A stretch of 64,000 nt of DNA from Pirellulaceae bacterium (lineage in GTDB: Bacteria; Planctomycetota; Planctomycetia; Pirellulales; Pirellulaceae): contig JAHDXO010000009.1 of the NCBI GenBank assembly GCA_023382975.1, forward strand, positions 62,001 through 126,000, given 5' to 3'. The translations under genes and the position numbers were made by a program. Shown one piece after another: positions 62,108 to 64,000 of this stretch. Numbering within the stretch: position 1 is the first letter of the stretch; each line of letters starts with the position of its first letter. The notes beneath the pieces were generated by a model that saw only the letters and a program-made list of their open reading frames with translations, was not told the origin of the DNA and searched no databases.

Positions 62108-63214
62108 GTGCAGATTTTCAGTTTGATCTTGTTGGGGACGTTCTGCGTCGGCGAAGCCGGCCCGGGGCCGATGCCGGAGACCGCGCGACTGGTGGTCGAC
62201 GAAGATTGGTCCAGCGGCCGGATCGATCCGGCAAGGTGGTACGTGTTGCGAAAACATTGGGGTGCCGGCAATCACGGAGTCGTGCCGGAGAACGTGCGGA
62301 TTGATCGAGACATCGTGCAGGGCCACAATCGAAACGTGTTGGTCTGTACGGCGCACGGAGATCGGTACACCGGGCCGGTCAAGGGGCTCGGTGGTAACAC
62401 GTCGCGGGTCGGCGGCGTTCTCGTGTCGAAGCCGTTCCTGGCTTCGGGACGCTACGAGGTCGTGATGCGAATCGGCCCGCCGCAGACGCGCGACGACGGC
62501 CCTCCGGCTCTGCCGCATCCATCCGGCGCAGTCCCCGCGATCTGGACGTACGGGTATCGCTTTGTCCAGGTGGATCCGGCGCTGCAAGATCGGTTCGTGC
62601 CGGACGCCCCGCTTTACAACCCGCACATGAAGGCCTACGGCACGGGCGCCAACGAGTACTGGTCCGAATTGGACTTTCCCGAATTCGGCAAGGAGGGCGA
62701 TTTCTCCCGCGGACTGTATAACACGTTTTGCCAGAATCGGCACGAATCGCGCACCTTCGACGTCTCGTCAGCCACCGACGGTCGATATCATACGCTGACG
62801 ACCGAGTGGCGTACCCGATTGCAGCCGCTGGCCGGCATCACCGACGCCCAGGTCGTCGAGTCGTTGGGCTACTGGTGGATTTGCGACGCGACCGTGCCGT
62901 TCGAACGTTATCTGGGCAATCCGTTGAAGCGTTTGGGTCGGGACTCCTACGTCTTGTACAGCGGCCAGGAAGCCGTTCACTGGATCGACGGGCGCAAGAT
63001 CGGGGAGAACCGGCGCTACGTACCCGCCATGGCCGCCCAATTGAATCTGGGTGTCTGGCTGCCGCAGTGGGCCGGTCCCGCTCCGTGGGAAACGGCTGAG
63101 GTGCGATTCGCCTCGGTTCGCGTGTGGCAGTACGATGACCCGGGCGACGTCCGCGGAGTCCTGGTTGACGACATCACGGACAACTTTACCCCCGACGGCC
63201 ATCGACTGCCCTGA
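62108..63214 (+). CDS. Exported GH16-like glycoside hydrolase
   Basis: A 368-residue exported protein with a short signal peptide and a concanavalin-type jelly roll. The GH16 catalytic motif is kept: SELDFPE, with Glu187, Asp189 and Glu192 in the E-x-D-x(1,2)-E arrangement. [30 protein letters not shown] and [10 protein letters not shown] are the flanking strands usually seen in GH16 enzymes. Substrates of the family include laminarin, agar, carrageenan and xyloglucan; the one here is unknown. GTG 62108 is used because AAAGGAG (62092-62098) lies 9 nt upstream. The stop of the Tat oxidoreductase gene is 61 bp earlier. Confidence 0.82.
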   Translation: MQIFSLILLGTFCVGEAGPGPMPETARLVVDEDWSSGRIDPARWYVLRKHWGAGNHGVVPENVRIDRDIVQGHNRNVLVCTAHGDRYTGPVKGLGGNTSRVGGVLVSKPFLASGRYEVVMRIGPPQTRDDGPPALPHPSGAVPAIWTYGYRFVQVDPALQDRFVPDAPLYNPHMKAYGTGANEYWSELDFPEFGKEGDFSRGLYNTFCQNRHESRTFDVSSATDGRYHTLTTEWRTRLQPLAGITDAQVVESLGYWWICDATVPFERYLGNPLKRLGRDSYVLYSGQEAVHWIDGRKIGENRRYVPAMAAQLNLGVWLPQWAGPAPWETAEVRFASVRVWQYDDPGDVRGVLVDDITDNFTPDGHRLP

Positions 63215-63379
63215 CTCGCGGCTCGCGCGTTCTTGCCGATGCCGTCGTCACGAACAAGACGAGCGGCACAGATCGGATCGAACCTCTTGGAAAAAGGCGA
63301 ATCGACGAGGCGCACGCGAAGGAGCTAAGTCCCGAGATCGTTCGGACTTCGAGGGGGCGGTCGTCAACAGCCTTCGCTT

Positions 63380-64000
63380 CTATTTGCCCGGTGGTGTTTC
63401 TTGCGTCTGGGTTGCGTTGCCTGTTCTTATCGACGCCAATTCTTGGCGCGCGAACGCCTGCCACTGCTGGTCGAGCGTCTGGGCGTCTGGCACATCGGAA
63501 TGAACCCACAATCCGTACCGCAAACGCAGAGGGTTGTCCGGCGTGATCGTGATCGGACGGTCCAGCGTCAGGCAGATGCCCATCCAGCCGTTATTGCGAA
63601 CGTGAAATGGCGTGGGATGGCCTGGGTTGACTGGATGATCCATCAGCGCGATGCCGGCGGTGTGCTGGTTAGTGATCGGACCGCTGTAGTCGAGCCAGCG
63701 GGCGGGCTGGCGAAACGCCTCGGACTCGTTGCGGTGGCCCGAACTGTTGAGTATCCGGCCGCCCCCGTCGGTGACGCCGATCGTCTTGGCCATGCGCACG
63801 CCGATGGGTCCGAAGGGGGTCTTGCCGAGCGTCACCACGCTCCCTTCCGGTGCCTCGAATTGCAGATCGATCGTCAGCCACCACGAGTCGCCCTCGCCCG
63901 GCGAGACCGTGGCCCGGCGGCATTCGATCATCAAGGTCTTCCCTTGCGGATCGTTCCAGTGGTTGAGCGAACGCAGCGAGGCGTCCGCGGGACCGTCCTC
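63380..64000 (-). CDS. DUF6807 (PmoA-family) protein, C-terminal part (5' end outside window)
   Basis: The frame is open to the window edge, and ~206 codons of the C-terminal part are visible. ASLRSLNHWNDPQGKTLMIE, WLTIDLQFEAPEGSVVTLGK and TPFGPIGVRMAKTIG lead into NSSGHRNESEAFRQPARWLD, YSGPI, GIALMDHPVNPGHPTPFHVR and NNGWMGICL. This matches the DUF6807 family, often annotated PmoA-family because of remote similarity to methane monooxygenase subunit A; it is widespread in planctomycetes and not tied to methane oxidation. It folds like galactose mutarotase-type beta-sandwiches in predictions known to me, with no confirmed activity. It is convergent with the GH16-like gene. Confidence 0.75.
   Translation of the reverse strand, partial: EDGPADASLRSLNHWNDPQGKTLMIECRRATVSPGEGDSWWLTIDLQFEAPEGSVVTLGKTPFGPIGVRMAKTIGVTDGGGRILNSSGHRNESEAFRQPARWLDYSGPITNQHTAGIALMDHPVNPGHPTPFHVRNNGWMGICLTLDRPITITPDNPLRLRYGLWVHSDVPDAQTLDQQWQAFARQELASIRTGNATQTQETPPGK

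Noticed and set aside
63380..64000. Methane monooxygenase subunit
   Set aside because: The PmoA-family label comes from a DUF6807 name; no membrane helices or metal ligands of PmoA are seen.

Overview
The window reads as chromosomal DNA of a high-GC planctomycete, probably Pirellulales-like. This is inferred from gene content, not from a marker gene. It combines many exported proteins with Tat or Sec signals (two Gfo/Idh/MocA oxidoreductases, a sugar isomerase-like TIM barrel, PQQ-type beta-propellers, glycoside hydrolase-like proteins), a hydrazine-synthase-alpha-like multihaem protein with a discoidin domain, a BBP2-type porin and a DUF6807 (PmoA-family) protein. Genes are loosely packed, are on both strands and often start with GTG or TTG. 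Little looks recently acquired.

Layout. 1-7.6 kb: tail of a sialate O-acetylesterase, nadA, two hsp20 genes behind a consensus sigma-54 promoter, a DHH phosphoesterase plus a Ser/Thr kinase, a 12-bp tandem repeat array with inverted copies, a 3-methyladenine glycosylase and a duplicated GxxExxY protein. A REP-like repeat recurs here. 7.9-25.7 kb: mostly exported catabolic proteins (a triple-CxxCH protein, a double FAD oxidoreductase, a pectinase-like beta-helix, a 1303-residue toroid protein, an AsmA-like protein, a sugar isomerase and a Tat oxidoreductase), with tRNA-Lys(CTT) and its terminator. 25.7-30.7 kb: a tight five-gene minus-strand operon (phosphorylase-family nucleosidase, mtaB, manC, lipase-like, ruvX), divergent from cysH-rrf2, which has a promoter and a palindromic candidate operator. 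32.3-32.9 kb: a VapBC toxin-antitoxin pair. 33.3-39.4 kb: glgX, a GH141-like beta-helix protein and a KAS I/II enzyme. 39.4-43.2 kb: a housekeeping cluster (groES, a prenyltransferase-like toroid protein, cmk, plsC, scpA).

43.5-56.3 kb: a coiled-coil protein, asnS, and a giant TPR plus PQQ-propeller protein. Next comes a sigma-54 promoter-like site followed by an exported Gly-rich, Cys-Pro-repeat protein, a sensor kinase with a Gly-rich insert in its sensor region and a sigma-54 response regulator. This resembles ZraP-ZraSR in logic without obvious sequence kinship, and is the best candidate here for an undescribed system. A BBP2 porin follows in convergent orientation. 56.7-64.0 kb: a Nudix hydrolase overlapping a sialidase-like protein, a PQQ propeller, a Tat Gfo/Idh/MocA protein, a GH16-like protein and the C-terminal part of a DUF6807 protein cut by the window edge. 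These look like a carbohydrate-use neighbourhood.

All functional names come from reading motifs in the translations. No database search was run.
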